A stretch of DNA of 64,000 bases from Natronorubrum tibetense GA33 (GCF_000383975.1 NZ_KB913017.1:689133-753132), one strand, 5' to 3'; positions 42,414 to 51,649 are shown, numbered from the stretch's first letter. Notes: generated from the sequence alone by a model not told the origin. Program-made: numbers and translations.

Positions 42414-42494
42414 TTAGCTGCGAGCAATATCGCGAGCGACAGCAATCGTTTGTGGCATTTGAAAGACGGAAGACGTACACTCACGAGTGACGCG

Positions 42495-43220
42495 TCACTC
42501 CACGCTCTCGAGAACGGCTCGCTCGAGCGCCGCAACCCGTCGCGTATCGTCGACCCAGAAGCCGTCGAACGCGCCGGGATCGGTTTCGGTTGCCAGCAGG
42601 GCGCTGTTCCAGAGTTCGTCGCCGTCGCCGTCGAAGACAAGAAACCAGCACGAACCGATCTCGTCGCCGGCGTCTGCGTGGATCGTGACGCCCGGGATCG
42701 ACGGATGATCCCACTCGTCGTCGATGTAGACGTGGATCTCGAGGCCCGATTCGGCGGCGAGGCGATTGTATACGGGGACCATCTTTTCGAGCGCATCAGC
42801 ACGCTGAAAGCCGACTCGGAGAGTACCGCTTCCGACCCGCCACGCGCGGTTTTCGATCTCGCGACTGACTGCGAGCAGCCGTCGGCGGTCGAGATCGTGC
42901 CACAGCATCGACTCGAAAATATCGACCACGCGCCGGTAGGTGGTCTCGTCCAGACGCTCGTCCCACGGGTCGTGGATCGGCGGCTCTATGAACTCCCGGA
43001 TGGCGTCGAGATCGACCGCCGCGACGAACGCTGCATCCTCGCGAACGACGAGGAAGGCCTGGCTTTCGGCCGTTACGTCCGGAAGAGTGCGGTGCTCGAC
43101 TTCCTCGACACCGATCTCCGCCTCGAGTCGGTCGACAACCGCCGGTCGCGGTGACGGAGCGTAGACGACGATCGACCGGTTCGATCGGGTGTAGCGGTCG
43201 ACGTAGGCGGAGAGTGACAT
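42495..43220 (-). CDS. DICT-domain sensory protein
   Basis: 241 aa. The sequence MSLSAYVDRYTRSNRSIVVYAPSPRPAVVDRLEA and, in the middle, VREDAAFVAAVDLDAIREFIEPPIHDPWDERLDETTYR fits the DICT sensory domain common in haloarchaeal signal proteins; FESMLWHDLDRRRLLAVSREIENRAWRVGSGTL is a second conserved block. It lacks a DNA-binding or kinase domain of its own. The 35-nt-distant upstream gene region holds a winged-helix gene on the same strand (43263-43631), suggesting a sensor-regulator pair. Confidence 0.82.
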   Translation of the reverse strand: MSLSAYVDRYTRSNRSIVVYAPSPRPAVVDRLEAEIGVEEVEHRTLPDVTAESQAFLVVREDAAFVAAVDLDAIREFIEPPIHDPWDERLDETTYRRVVDIFESMLWHDLDRRRLLAVSREIENRAWRVGSGTLRVGFQRADALEKMVPVYNRLAAESGLEIHVYIDDEWDHPSIPGVTIHADAGDEIGSCWFLVFDGDGDELWNSALLATETDPGAFDGFWVDDTRRVAALERAVLESVE

Positions 43221-43262
43221 CTGAGATCTCGTGTGTCCGTGATCGTCGGATAGGTTCCGGTA

Positions 43263-43631
43263 TCAGGTACCGGTTTCGGCCTCGCAGGCTCGAGCGATCA
43301 CGTCGCGAACCAGTTCGGGACAGGAATCCAGCGAGAGGGTCTCCGTCTCCTCATCGTGTCGTACTACGCCGGTTTCGACGAGTCGCGGAACGTGGGTGTG
43401 TACGAGGTTCGAGTACTGGTTGGTCCGACATTGGGGTTCGACGATCCCGCCGTCCGTCGCGTGGATCCAGCCGGTGATGACGTCGGCGACTTCCGACAGC
43501 GAGGCCGTCCCGTGCTCGAGCAGGAAGTAACAGACGTACCGACGCGTCCGGTCTCGAAGCGCCAGAAACGCGTCGTCGAGCACCTCCGGGCCCGTGTCCG
43601 ACCCGGTCGACGGCAGCTGTGGGGGATCCAT
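43263..43631 (-). CDS. Winged-helix regulator (DUF7344-like), 122 aa
   Basis: LDDAFLALRDRTRRYVCYFLLEHGTASLSEVADVITGW is the usual start of haloarchaeal ArsR/DUF7344-type winged helices (LxxxRRRxxLxxL), followed by the recognition-helix/wing part NQYSNLVHTHVPRLVETGVVRHDEETETLSL. It is probably a DNA-binding regulator; it lies 42 nt upstream of the DICT gene and is transcribed in the same direction. Confidence 0.8.
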   Translation of the reverse strand: MDPPQLPSTGSDTGPEVLDDAFLALRDRTRRYVCYFLLEHGTASLSEVADVITGWIHATDGGIVEPQCRTNQYSNLVHTHVPRLVETGVVRHDEETETLSLDSCPELVRDVIARACEAETGT

Positions 43632-43727
43632 CTTCGTTACCAGTAGTACCGGTAGCGACGGGAGTCTTTCGCCTTCACTCGCCAGTCAGCACTGGGGACT
43701 GCGTCGCGACAATCAATCGAGCACCGG

Positions 43728-43776
43728 TGGACGGTTCGAACGGAGATCACCCGATGGACAGTTCGAAGGGAGATCA
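43728..43776. repeat. Short imperfect tandem repeat (2 copies, 27-bp period)
   Basis: TGGACGGTTCGAACGGAGAT.. at 43728-43749 and TGGACAGTTCGAAGGGAGAT.. at 43755-43776 differ at two of 22 positions. They lie just upstream of the winged-helix gene (43631, minus) and could be a regulator site. Confidence 0.5.
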
Positions 43777-43821
43777 GTCGACTCGATTCTCGGAACCCGC
43801 GTCGGCTGAACCGCGATCACA

Positions 43822-44376
43822 TTAGTCCTCGAGCGGCCGGTCGGTGGACCGCCCGTGCAAATCGACGGTCGCGGCGAAGACCGCGCCGAGGACGGTTCCA
43901 AACAGGAGGTGGCCGAGCAGACTCTCGATCGCGGCCGTCGGGAACTCGCCGACTGCGCCGCCACCGCCCGCGACATCGGCCCAGACGGGAAGGACGAGCA
44001 GCGGGAGTATCGCCCAGACGGCGAGTCCGAAAACGAACCCCGCGCCGACGATCCGGGCCATCGCACCGACTCCGGAGACGGCGTCCGTCTCGACATCGGT
44101 CAACAGGATGCCGAGGATCGGATCGCGGGTCACGAGGAGTCCGAACACGAGCCCGAGCCCGATCCCGTGGACGACGTGGACCCCCCAGCCGACGAGTCCG
44201 ACGGGCTCGAGCCCGTAGATCGAGGGGATCGCGACCTCGACGATCGCGGGGTCGAGAACCCACATGAGGACCCCGAACGCGGCGGCACCGATCGCGCCGC
44301 CGAGTGCGCCACCGACCAGCCAGCCGCTGGCTCCACTGATACCAAACGCCGTCGCGTTATCGGTCTCGGTACTCAT
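43822..44376 (-). CDS. Four-helix membrane protein, function unknown
   Basis: 184 aa with about four helices: ASGWLVGGALGGAIGAAAFGVLMWVL, VGWGVHVVHGIGLGLVFGLLV, MARIVGAGFVFGLAVWAILPLLVLPVW and LGHLLFGTVLGAVFAATVD, connected by short acidic loops. His residues lie in helix 2 and the last helix. The ATG at 44376 (MSTETDNATAFG) is preferred. Conserved in haloarchaea but no family name is certain. Confidence 0.65.
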   Translation of the reverse strand: MSTETDNATAFGISGASGWLVGGALGGAIGAAAFGVLMWVLDPAIVEVAIPSIYGLEPVGLVGWGVHVVHGIGLGLVFGLLVTRDPILGILLTDVETDAVSGVGAMARIVGAGFVFGLAVWAILPLLVLPVWADVAGGGGAVGEFPTAAIESLLGHLLFGTVLGAVFAATVDLHGRSTDRPLED

Positions 44377-44564
44377 ACCCACGGCTACCACGAGCGTCGG
44401 CAAAAGGGTTCGACCGGCATCCACAACCTCGGCGACGCCACCTCGATCACGGCTGGGGAATTCGGGTGGGTCGAACCGACGACTGCGAGTGCAACGCGGA
44501 GACCGACGGATCGGGTATCAGGACGACGGCCGCTCGAGCGCGGGTCGATACCCCCGATCTTAGT

Positions 44565-45188
44565 GTGTTGCGCGCGAACGGTCACAGTGTGGAGTACGAA
44601 CTACTCGGCTGGCCGCCCGACGGTCCCAAACTCCGGCTCGACTACGAGCGCTTCAGCTACGCTGGGAAGTTCGTCATGACGAACACCGGGAAAGCCGTCG
44701 CTCGAGACGCACGCACCGATCTCGACGAGAGCGCTGCGGCCGCGGAAATCGATGGCTCCGTCGCCGAGGTTCCAATCGTCGCGGCCGTCGCGTTCAACCA
44801 GGACCGCACCGACGAGGGGACCCTCTGGCTGCGGTACGTGACCGTCGAACGAAGTCGTCGCGGCGAGGGCATCGGTCCGCAACTCCTCGCGCTCGTCCGA
44901 GACCGCGCCAGAGAGCGCGGCTACGAGCAACTCCGTATCGCGGTCAACAACCCCTTCGCCTACGAGGCGCTCTACCGAACCGGCTTCGCGTACACGGGCG
45001 AGACCACGGGCATCGCCGAACTGGTGCTCGAGTATCCGGTCCCGAGCGACGACGCGGACTCGAGCGAGTTCGAGCGCTACCAGGCCGGTCTCGAGCAGTT
45101 TCGAAACCGCGATCTCAGCGACGAAGAAGCACAGTTTCTCGACTCTCGGCGTGACAGTAACCCGCCAGAGAGCGAGTCCAGCGGCTGA
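44565..45188 (+). CDS. GNAT-family N-acetyltransferase
   Basis: About 207 aa. The acetyl-CoA site is TVERSRRGEGIGPQLLALVRDRARERGYEQL (RxxG-x-G/A motif) and the substrate part YAGKFVMTNTGKAV with NNPFAYEALYRTGFAYTGE. Start is uncertain: GTG at 44565 (used here) or GTG at 44589 (VEYELLGWPPDG) are the likeliest; longer versions begin in Cys/Arg-rich non-family sequence. The last 30 residues are acidic. The acyl acceptor is unknown. Confidence 0.85.
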   Translation: MLRANGHSVEYELLGWPPDGPKLRLDYERFSYAGKFVMTNTGKAVARDARTDLDESAAAAEIDGSVAEVPIVAAVAFNQDRTDEGTLWLRYVTVERSRRGEGIGPQLLALVRDRARERGYEQLRIAVNNPFAYEALYRTGFAYTGETTGIAELVLEYPVPSDDADSSEFERYQAGLEQFRNRDLSDEEAQFLDSRRDSNPPESESSG

Positions 45189-45545
45189 CCCGACTCGAGC
45201 GTTTCGATGGCGCGCGTCGGGGCGGCGAGCGAGCAGCGAGACGCGCCGAAACTCGCGAGGGGCGAGCGAACGGCCCGTGGCCGTGAGCGAGTCGGTTGGG
45301 GAGGACGTGGCACTTCATCGTTGCCAGGGAAGCGTTCGTTCGGGCGGTCGTCCACCGGCGTACTACGCCCAGGTGACTGGCAGCGGCCCGCGTCGATACT
45401 GGTCTCGAGGCGTGCTTCGTCACGTCGGAGCCGTTCGAGGGAAAAAACGGGGGCGCAAGCGAGATGGCTCTCAGGAGTACAGACACGTGGACAGCGACGA
45501 CCGGAAGCCAATGATACAAATCCCAGTCCTCCCAAGGAACCGCTA
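45189..45545. other. 357-nt intergenic region upstream of fen
   Basis: No gene supported. A run of GCGAGC-rich sequence (45215-45290) contains paired hairpins CTCGC-GAGGG-GCGAG (45252-45266) and ACGGCC-CGT-GGCCGT (45270-45284). A TATA-like GATACAAAT at about 45513-45521 is about 28 nt before the fen ATG. Confidence 0.5.
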
Positions 45546-46523
45546 ATGGGAAACGCTGCACTTCGGGACATCGCCGTTATCGATGAGATCCCGTTCGACG
45601 ATATCGAGGGCGTCGTCGCCGTCGACGCACACAACTGGCTCTACCGGTACCTGACGACGACCGTCAAGTGGACCAACAGCGGTAAGTACACCACGAGCGA
45701 CGGCACCGAGGTCGCGAACCTCATCGGCATCGTTCAGGGACTGCCCAAGTTCTTCGAGCACGATATCGTCCCGGTGATGGTGTTCGACGGCGGCCCCTCC
45801 GAACTCAAAGACGACGAGATCGAATCCCGCCGCGAGCAACGCCGCAGCTACGAGGAGCAACTCGAGACCGCCCGCGAGGAAGGCGACCAGGTCGCGATCG
45901 CCCAACTCGAGTCCCGAACCCAGCGGCTGACGCCGACGATCCAGGAGACCAGCCGCGAACTCCTCCGGCTGCTTGACGTGCCGATCGTCGAAGCCCCCGC
46001 GGAGGGGGAGGCCCAGGCGGCCCACATGGTCAAGCGAGGTGACGCCGACTACGTTGGGTCGGAGGACTACGACGCCTTACTCTTCGGCTCGCCGCGCACC
46101 CTGCGTCAACTGACGAGCAAGGGCGATCCGGAACTGATGGACCTCGAGGCCACGCTCGACCATCACGAGCTGACCCTCGAGCAACTGATCGACGCCGCGA
46201 TCCTCATCGGGACGGACTTCAACGAGGGCGTCTCGGGGATCGGTCCCAAGACGGCGATCAAAGCGATTACCGAGCACGGGGATCTCTGGAGCGTCCTCGA
46301 GGCCCGCGGTGCCCATATCGAGTACGGCGACCGCGTCCGCAAGCTGTTTCGCGATCCGAACGTGACCGACGACTACGAGTTCGAGACGACGCTCGATCCG
46401 GACCTCGAGGCCGCAAAGGAGTACGTCTGCGAGGAGTGGGCAGTCGATGCCGACGAAGTCGCCCGCGGCTTCGAACGGATCGAGGAGGGCGTCACGCAGA
46501 CGGGGCTCGATCGCTGGACCTGA
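45546..46523 (+). CDS. fen: Flap endonuclease 1
   Basis: Structure-specific nuclease that removes 5' flaps in replication and repair. 325 aa with the catalytic acids in place: [45 protein letters not shown], and [17 protein letters not shown] (helix-hairpin-helix). The C-terminus ends TQTGLDRWT, a PIP-box-like sequence for binding PCNA in which the usual aromatic last residue is missing. The ATG at 45546 matches the family start [10 protein letters not shown]. Confidence 0.96.
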   Translation: MGNAALRDIAVIDEIPFDDIEGVVAVDAHNWLYRYLTTTVKWTNSGKYTTSDGTEVANLIGIVQGLPKFFEHDIVPVMVFDGGPSELKDDEIESRREQRRSYEEQLETAREEGDQVAIAQLESRTQRLTPTIQETSRELLRLLDVPIVEAPAEGEAQAAHMVKRGDADYVGSEDYDALLFGSPRTLRQLTSKGDPELMDLEATLDHHELTLEQLIDAAILIGTDFNEGVSGIGPKTAIKAITEHGDLWSVLEARGAHIEYGDRVRKLFRDPNVTDDYEFETTLDPDLEAAKEYVCEEWAVDADEVARGFERIEEGVTQTGLDRWT

Positions 46524-46546
46524 TCCGACGATCGGTTCGCCGCGAG

Positions 46547-46571
46547 CAAAAAACGGTCCGAAGAGGACCGT
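46547..46571 (-). terminator. Intrinsic-like terminator of the ADC-like/hydrolase operon
   Basis: On the minus strand the stem ACGGTCC-TCTTC-GGACCGT (46553-46571) is followed by six T, 16 nt past the stop at 46587. The stem can also serve the convergent fen gene. Confidence 0.6.
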
Positions 46572-46586
46572 CCGTGAACCGCGTTG

Positions 46587-47375
46587 CTACGCGTCTTCGG
46601 CGAGATAATCCCGAACCCGACGAGCCTGCGGATAGGTGAACGTGACCGTTCCATGTAACACCGACGGCGTCGAGAGCGGTTCGACCGGGGCGAACTGCTG
46701 GTACCGCGATCCCTCGGGGAAGTCGAACTCGACTGTCTCGACCTCGGCCTCGTACAGTTCGCTGACGAAGGGCAACGGGAACTCGAGGAGTTCGCTGATC
46801 TGCGCCCGTCCACCCGCTGGCTCCGGAAGCTGGCGGTGGGCGTAGTAGTGGAGGTGGCCGGTGAGCGTGTCGATCTGGTCGTCACCGACGGTGGCTTCGG
46901 CTTCGATGACAGGCTTGCCGTCGACGGAGAGCGTCGAGACCAACTCGCCGTCATCCTCCTCCCACGCACACGTGCCGGCCTGCGTCGGAATCCCACCGCT
47001 CTCTCGGGTGTACACCTGCATCTGCGGCGAATCGTTCCAGTAACCGACCCAGAACCGGCCGGGGACCGGCATCTCGCCCTGCGCTTCGCTGATCGCGGTG
47101 CTGTCGTGATCCGCTATCTCGACCGTCAGGTAGGTCAACGTGTACGGCTCGAGGTGGCTCGTCTGGGTCGTCGACGGCACCCGATACATGTTCATCTGTA
47201 CGAGGTTGTTCGGGTGGGGCTCGAGTCCGGGCGGCAAGACGGAGTCGAGCACCTCGGGGTCGGCCTCGTAGCCGACGATGAGCATTCGCGCGTTCTTGAT
47301 CAACTGCGGCGACGGAACGGCAGTTCCGGGCGGCATGCCGGCGTACGTCTCGGGGTCGAATTGGTGGTCAGTCAT
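46587..47375 (-). CDS. Acetoacetate-decarboxylase-superfamily protein without the catalytic lysine
   Basis: 262 aa. Strand order and blocks (MPPGTAVPSPQLIKNARMLIVGYEADPEVLDSVLPPGLEP; YTLTYLTVEIADHDS; PGRFWVGYWNDSPQMQVYTRESGGIPTQAGTCAWEED; TGHLHYYAHRQLPEPAGG) fit the ADC superfamily. The Schiff-base lysine normally lies in G-x-PKK-A/G after an RE-xxG; here that place reads RESGGIPTQAG. So the protein probably binds a keto or enol compound rather than decarboxylating it. It follows the alpha/beta hydrolase gene by 14 nt and is its operon partner. Confidence 0.78.
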   Translation of the reverse strand: MTDHQFDPETYAGMPPGTAVPSPQLIKNARMLIVGYEADPEVLDSVLPPGLEPHPNNLVQMNMYRVPSTTQTSHLEPYTLTYLTVEIADHDSTAISEAQGEMPVPGRFWVGYWNDSPQMQVYTRESGGIPTQAGTCAWEEDDGELVSTLSVDGKPVIEAEATVGDDQIDTLTGHLHYYAHRQLPEPAGGRAQISELLEFPLPFVSELYEAEVETVEFDFPEGSRYQQFAPVEPLSTPSVLHGTVTFTYPQARRVRDYLAEDA

Positions 47376-47389
47376 GGATCTGAATCGGG

Positions 47390-48757
47390 TTACTTGTTCG
47401 CCTCGACGCCGAAGTCCTCGGGTGCGAGAACGTCGGGAAGCGGGTCGTCTCGGACGCCGCGAATATCCTCGAGCACCGGCTTCAGATAGGCGCGGAACAG
47501 TTCGGGTCGCTCGCTCATCGGGAAGTGGCCGGTGGCCTTCATCTCGTGGGCCGTCGCCCCTTCACCGATCGCGTCGGCGGCTTCTCGGGCGTCGTCGGGG
47601 TTCGTCAGGTAATCGTACTCGCCGTTGAGCAGGTACATGCGAACCTGCTCGGCGTCGATATCGTCGGCGGAATCACTGTAGTCGTGATCCGCGGAGTAGT
47701 AGTGGAGGTCTCCCTTGAGGACGCCATTAGCGCCCTGCTCGTACAGATAGAGCGTTTCCCGCCGGGCCCACTCCGGTCCGTGGGGCGCCATTAGTCCCCA
47801 GGTCGCGTGCGAGTTGACGTCGTTCGCATTGACGTGTGGGTGGTCGAGCCACTGGATGTAGAACCCGGGCGTAAACAGCCCAACCTCGAGCCCGATGAGG
47901 GCCCGGAATCGCTCCGGATACCAGTCTGCGAGTTCGAGCGTGATCGTTCCGCCCATGCTCGAGCCGATGAACACGGGGTCCTCGAGGTCGAGCGCGTCGG
48001 CGATGGAGACGATCGTCTCCGCGAATCGCTCGCCGGTGAGATCGTACTGCTCGGTCCACCACGATTCGCCCGACGGTGGAACCGACTTCCCGTGTCGCGG
48101 CAAGTCGTAGGCGATGACACGGAAATGTTCAGTGATCTCGTCGTCGTTCAACACGTGCCGCCACTGTTGGTTGTTACACCCGGCCGTGTGCTGACAGAGT
48201 AAGGGAATCCCGTCTTCGGGCCCGGCTGCCTCGTAGTAGATGCGGTGGTCCACACCCTCGAGGTCGACGGTAACGTACTGCCCGTCGATCGGTTCGTTCG
48301 ACACCTCTGTCGGTCGAGTGGATCCCTCGGTCCGCGGTTGGCCGCCGTTGTGAGCCGTCCGCATCAGATCCAGCGCGCGCTGGAACGGCCGGAAGTTCTG
48401 GAAGATCGCTTTGTGGTTCCCGACGAGGTCGAAGTACCCCTCCTCGCCCTTGACCGCGGTCCGATAGAAAGAGGCGAACACCTCGTTGTGATGTGGCTGT
48501 GGCACCTCGCTGACGAACTCCTCCCACGCCTCGCGCGGACCGACGACGCCGAACGACCACGCATCGTCCAGCCCCGGGGTTCGAACGTCCTGTACTTCCC
48601 CACTCTGCATCTCGACGAGGAAGTGCTCCTCGCCGATCCCGATCAGAAAATCGTCGTCGAACGCGTCCCGGCCGTGCAGTTTCATCTCCGGATCGGCGTT
48701 GACGACGGTCCGGTACTCGTTCCACCATTCCTCGCTGGCTAGTGTGTCGGTTGTCAT
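47390..48757 (-). CDS. Two-domain protein: SCP2-like N-domain and alpha/beta hydrolase
   Basis: 455 aa. Residues about 10-140 resemble SCP2/ligand-carrier domains (WWNEYRTVVNADPEMKLHG; MQSGEVQDVRTPGLDDAWSFGVVGPREAWEEFV); this match is tentative. Residues about 170-430 are an alpha/beta hydrolase: LLCQHTAGCNNQQWRHVL (oxyanion region), IAYDLPRHGKS, nucleophile elbow FIGSSMGGTITLE, acid in LLNGEYDYLTNPD, and His in ATGHFPMSERPE. It is the first gene of the operon with the ADC-like protein. Substrate unknown; probably a lipophilic or aromatic ester or beta-diketone. Confidence 0.82.
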   Translation of the reverse strand: MTTDTLASEEWWNEYRTVVNADPEMKLHGRDAFDDDFLIGIGEEHFLVEMQSGEVQDVRTPGLDDAWSFGVVGPREAWEEFVSEVPQPHHNEVFASFYRTAVKGEEGYFDLVGNHKAIFQNFRPFQRALDLMRTAHNGGQPRTEGSTRPTEVSNEPIDGQYVTVDLEGVDHRIYYEAAGPEDGIPLLCQHTAGCNNQQWRHVLNDDEITEHFRVIAYDLPRHGKSVPPSGESWWTEQYDLTGERFAETIVSIADALDLEDPVFIGSSMGGTITLELADWYPERFRALIGLEVGLFTPGFYIQWLDHPHVNANDVNSHATWGLMAPHGPEWARRETLYLYEQGANGVLKGDLHYYSADHDYSDSADDIDAEQVRMYLLNGEYDYLTNPDDAREAADAIGEGATAHEMKATGHFPMSERPELFRAYLKPVLEDIRGVRDDPLPDVLAPEDFGVEANK

Positions 48758-48888
48758 TCGTGTACTCTCCCCACACTGGTACCGTCAGCTGCTCCGGTCA
48801 GCGGTAGGGGTGGTAACTATCCACACAGAATCTCATAAATCCACAGTCCGGTGTCGAACACGATCAAATCGAACGGCCCGCGGCGCGA

Positions 48889-49872
48889 TCAGAACAGGTG
48901 CTTCTCTTCGTCGAGCAGTTTCGCGGGCCCGCCGACGTTCCAGACGGTGGTCGAGACGCCGCAATCGGCAATCTCCTCCTCGACGCGCTCGGCGTGCTCG
49001 TCGGTGGTGTTGACGTAGACGCTAGCACCAGTGTCTGTCGAGAAGTAGACCGGGATACCCTCTTCCTCGCGGAGTTGGCGGACGCGGTTGAAGATCTCGA
49101 GGGTCGCGGGCTGCCAGTAGACCCAGCCCGAGGGGCCGGTCATCGTGGTCGCGGCGAGCGAGAGGGAGTCCTGTTCGGCCAGTTCGAAGGCGCGCTCGAA
49201 GTCGTTGTTTCGGAGGTAATCGCGCATCTCGGCGATCTGGCTGTGGATGTGTGCGTTCCGGGCCTGAAACATGTGGCTGTCCGCCGCCTCGTTGTGGGCG
49301 TCCTCGGTTTCCTTGTGGTACGGAACGAGGCCCACGATGATCTTGAGGTTCTCGTGAAGATCCGTCGGAATCCGTCGGGAGCGACAGTCTTCGTCGTTCA
49401 TTCCCGTGTGAAGCTGGGAGAACGCACCGGTGACGGCACGCGCGGCCGAGGCCGACCCGACGCGCGCGATGGTCGAGATCTCCTGGCGCGAGGCGTCGAG
49501 TTCGGCCGCTTCGGCGAGCGCCATCGCGGCGGCCGCGAAACCGGACGAGGAGGAGCCGAGACCGACGTTCGATGGGAAGCTGTTCTCGCTCTCGAGACGG
49601 ACCGGGTAGACGGTGTGGGCGGCATCGGACTTCGAGCGCGCCTTCTCGACGACGGCTTCGACCCGTTCGTGAGCGCGGCCATCCAGTTCCTCGCCGTCGA
49701 CGACGAACGTGTCCTCGTCGTAGTCCATCGAGAACTCGACGGTCGTGCGCGTGTGGCTCGGGGCCGTACAGAGGCTGATACTGTCGTGATACGGAAGCCG
49801 CTTGATCTCGTCGCGCATTCCGTGATACTTGACCAACCCCTGAATCGGGTGGGCCATGGCGGTGGCTTTCAT
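48889..49872 (-). CDS. mvaD: Phosphomevalonate decarboxylase (haloarchaeal mevalonate pathway)
   Basis: GHMP-fold enzyme of 327 aa, making isopentenyl phosphate in the haloarchaeal variant of the mevalonate pathway. Visible: N-terminal AHPIQGLVKYHGMRDEIKRLPYHDSISLCTA, ATP loop SNVGLGSSSSGFAAAAMALAEAAE, MTGPSGWVYWQPATLEIF and the acidic DTGASVYVNTTDEHAE near the C-terminus. Haloarchaeal enzymes of this group act on 5-phosphomevalonate rather than the diphosphate. The ATG at 49872 (MKATAMAHPIQG) is chosen; an upstream frame would add 36 basic residues. Confidence 0.9.
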   Translation of the reverse strand: MKATAMAHPIQGLVKYHGMRDEIKRLPYHDSISLCTAPSHTRTTVEFSMDYDEDTFVVDGEELDGRAHERVEAVVEKARSKSDAAHTVYPVRLESENSFPSNVGLGSSSSGFAAAAMALAEAAELDASRQEISTIARVGSASAARAVTGAFSQLHTGMNDEDCRSRRIPTDLHENLKIIVGLVPYHKETEDAHNEAADSHMFQARNAHIHSQIAEMRDYLRNNDFERAFELAEQDSLSLAATTMTGPSGWVYWQPATLEIFNRVRQLREEEGIPVYFSTDTGASVYVNTTDEHAERVEEEIADCGVSTTVWNVGGPAKLLDEEKHLF

Positions 49873-49946
49873 ATCCAGATACGCGGATGACGCCCGCTTA
49901 AAGTTCACGGCATCCGATCGGTCGCCGACAGATCGGGGCGCGTACG

Positions 49947-50657
49947 TTACTCGAGGTGCGCGACGATGGATCGCCGCCACGTCTCGAGCGCTTCGATATC
50001 GTTCTCGAGTGCGGCGATCCGAGCCTCGACGTCGCTGGGCGTCGACTCTTCGAGGGCCTCGAGGTCGTCGGTCACGTCGCCGACCTGCCTCGCGAGTTCG
50101 GACCTGAGCAACACCACTTCGCGTTCGAGTCGTGCTTTGAGGTCGTCGATTCGCTGCGATTGCTCGTCCGTCCGCGCCTCGAGAGACGCCTCGTGGGTCT
50201 CGAGACGCGCCTCGAGTTCGGTCCGGAGTCCGCTCACCTCCGAGCGGCGATCGATCTGCTGGGAATCGAGGTCCCCGAGTCGGCGAGAGACCTCCTCGAG
50301 TCGGGGCTCCAGGGTGGACTCGAGTCGACTGCGGAGGGCGTCGTCGGTGGCTCGCAGGTCCTCGACGTCCGACCGTACCACGTCGAGGTCCTCTCTCGTC
50401 GCCTCGAGTTCGGCCTGCAGGTCCGCAAGTGTGGTGGCGGCGGACTCCTCGCTCACACTCCCATCGGCACCGGGACCGTCAGTCTCCGTCCCGTCGACAG
50501 CGGGCGCAGAATCGTCGACCTCGAGCGCGCGGCGAAGCGCCGCTCGGTCGGCATCGGTTGCCTCGCTTTGGAGTTCGGACAGCAGCGACTCGAGTACGCC
50601 ACCGTCGACTGCGTCCGATGATTCGTCCGCCGACGGTGGCTCGTTCTCCGGTGACAT
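49947..50657 (-). CDS. Acidic coiled-coil protein (236 aa)
   Basis: Residues 1-75 are acidic and disordered (ESLLSELQSEATDADRAALRRAL is a likely helix within). Residues about 75-230 have a continuous heptad pattern, LADLQAELEATREDLDVVRSDVEDL..., including RLGDLDSQQIDRRSEVSGLRTELEARLE, ending with ALENDIEALETWRRSIVAHLE. No enzyme motif, no membrane helix. It sits 74 nt upstream of mvaD on the same strand. Function unknown. Confidence 0.7.
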   Translation of the reverse strand: MSPENEPPSADESSDAVDGGVLESLLSELQSEATDADRAALRRALEVDDSAPAVDGTETDGPGADGSVSEESAATTLADLQAELEATREDLDVVRSDVEDLRATDDALRSRLESTLEPRLEEVSRRLGDLDSQQIDRRSEVSGLRTELEARLETHEASLEARTDEQSQRIDDLKARLEREVVLLRSELARQVGDVTDDLEALEESTPSDVEARIAALENDIEALETWRRSIVAHLE

Positions 50658-50884
50658 CGTTATCGGGTCGGTCGCTCACGGTTCGCTTGACGGCCCGGCG
50701 ACGGACCGAAACCGAGTGATGCGATACGGTGAATCGAGAGCGGTCGTTGTTCGAATCACAATTCTCACCATAATAATAGTGTCCTTCCCTCCGGACACCA
50801 TTTCGATCGAACCGACAGTCGACCGAACGTACGCCGGGATCACCTGGGGGAAGCTGTCAAGGGAGTCGGAGACGACAAGATCGT

Positions 50885-51637
50885 ATGGACGTTGGGCTCA
50901 CCGTCGGCGACTCGCTCGAGCGACTGGAGACGACGATTGACGGGTTCGACCTCGCGGAGCTATCGATCGGCGAGGGAACCGATATTAACGAGATCGAGAC
51001 GGACCGACTTGAGGAAGGGCTGATGGACGCCGACGCCGATCTTTGCGTACACCTTCCGTTCAAGCAAGTGGTCGCGACGCCGGTTCCCGAAATCAACGAC
51101 GCCATCGTCGAGTATCTCTCCCGGCTCCTCTCGTGGGCCGGGTCGGTCGGTGCCGAAAAGGCAGTCCTTCACGGAACCGCCCGAAACCCGCACGACACCG
51201 GCCTTCGGCCGACCTTCGCCGAGCAGTTGCGCGCGATCGGGACGGCTGCAACTACGGCCGGCGTCGAACTCGTCGTCGAGAACGTTGGCCACCAGAAGCG
51301 CGGGTTGCCGCTAACTGTCCTCGGCGACCTCGCACGCGAGACGGGGACCGCAGTCTGTTTCGACGTGGGACACGCGTACATGGAAGACGGCGATGATGGC
51401 GTCAACCGGTTCCTCTCGCAGTACGGCGATCTCGTCTCGCATCTGCACGTCCACGATGCTCGAAGCCGTGGCGACACGCACCTCCCGATCGGCGCCGGTG
51501 AGATCGATTACGACATCGTCGCGACGCATCTCGAGGGGTTCGATGGAACCGTCGCAGTCGAGGTTTTCACGGATGACTCCGTGTTGTTGCGTGACAGCGC
51601 ACGGCGAGTGACTGCCGTTCTCGACGTCGAATCGTAA
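50885..51637 (+). CDS. Sugar-phosphate isomerase/epimerase-like TIM-barrel protein
   Basis: 250 aa AP-endonuclease-2/xylose-isomerase-like barrel. Metal-site residues are visible along the strands: LCVHLPFKQ, AVLHGTARN (His), ELVVENVGHQ (Glu), VCFDVGHAYM (Asp and His), LHVHDARSRGDTHLPIGAGEIDYD (His-Asp and DxH), and VAVEVFTDDS (last Glu). This pattern fits a divalent-metal isomerase or epimerase; the substrate is unknown. Directly convergent with the first Usp gene (12 nt). Confidence 0.85.
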   Translation: MDVGLTVGDSLERLETTIDGFDLAELSIGEGTDINEIETDRLEEGLMDADADLCVHLPFKQVVATPVPEINDAIVEYLSRLLSWAGSVGAEKAVLHGTARNPHDTGLRPTFAEQLRAIGTAATTAGVELVVENVGHQKRGLPLTVLGDLARETGTAVCFDVGHAYMEDGDDGVNRFLSQYGDLVSHLHVHDARSRGDTHLPIGAGEIDYDIVATHLEGFDGTVAVEVFTDDSVLLRDSARRVTAVLDVES

Positions 51638-51649
51638 CGCATCTCACCC

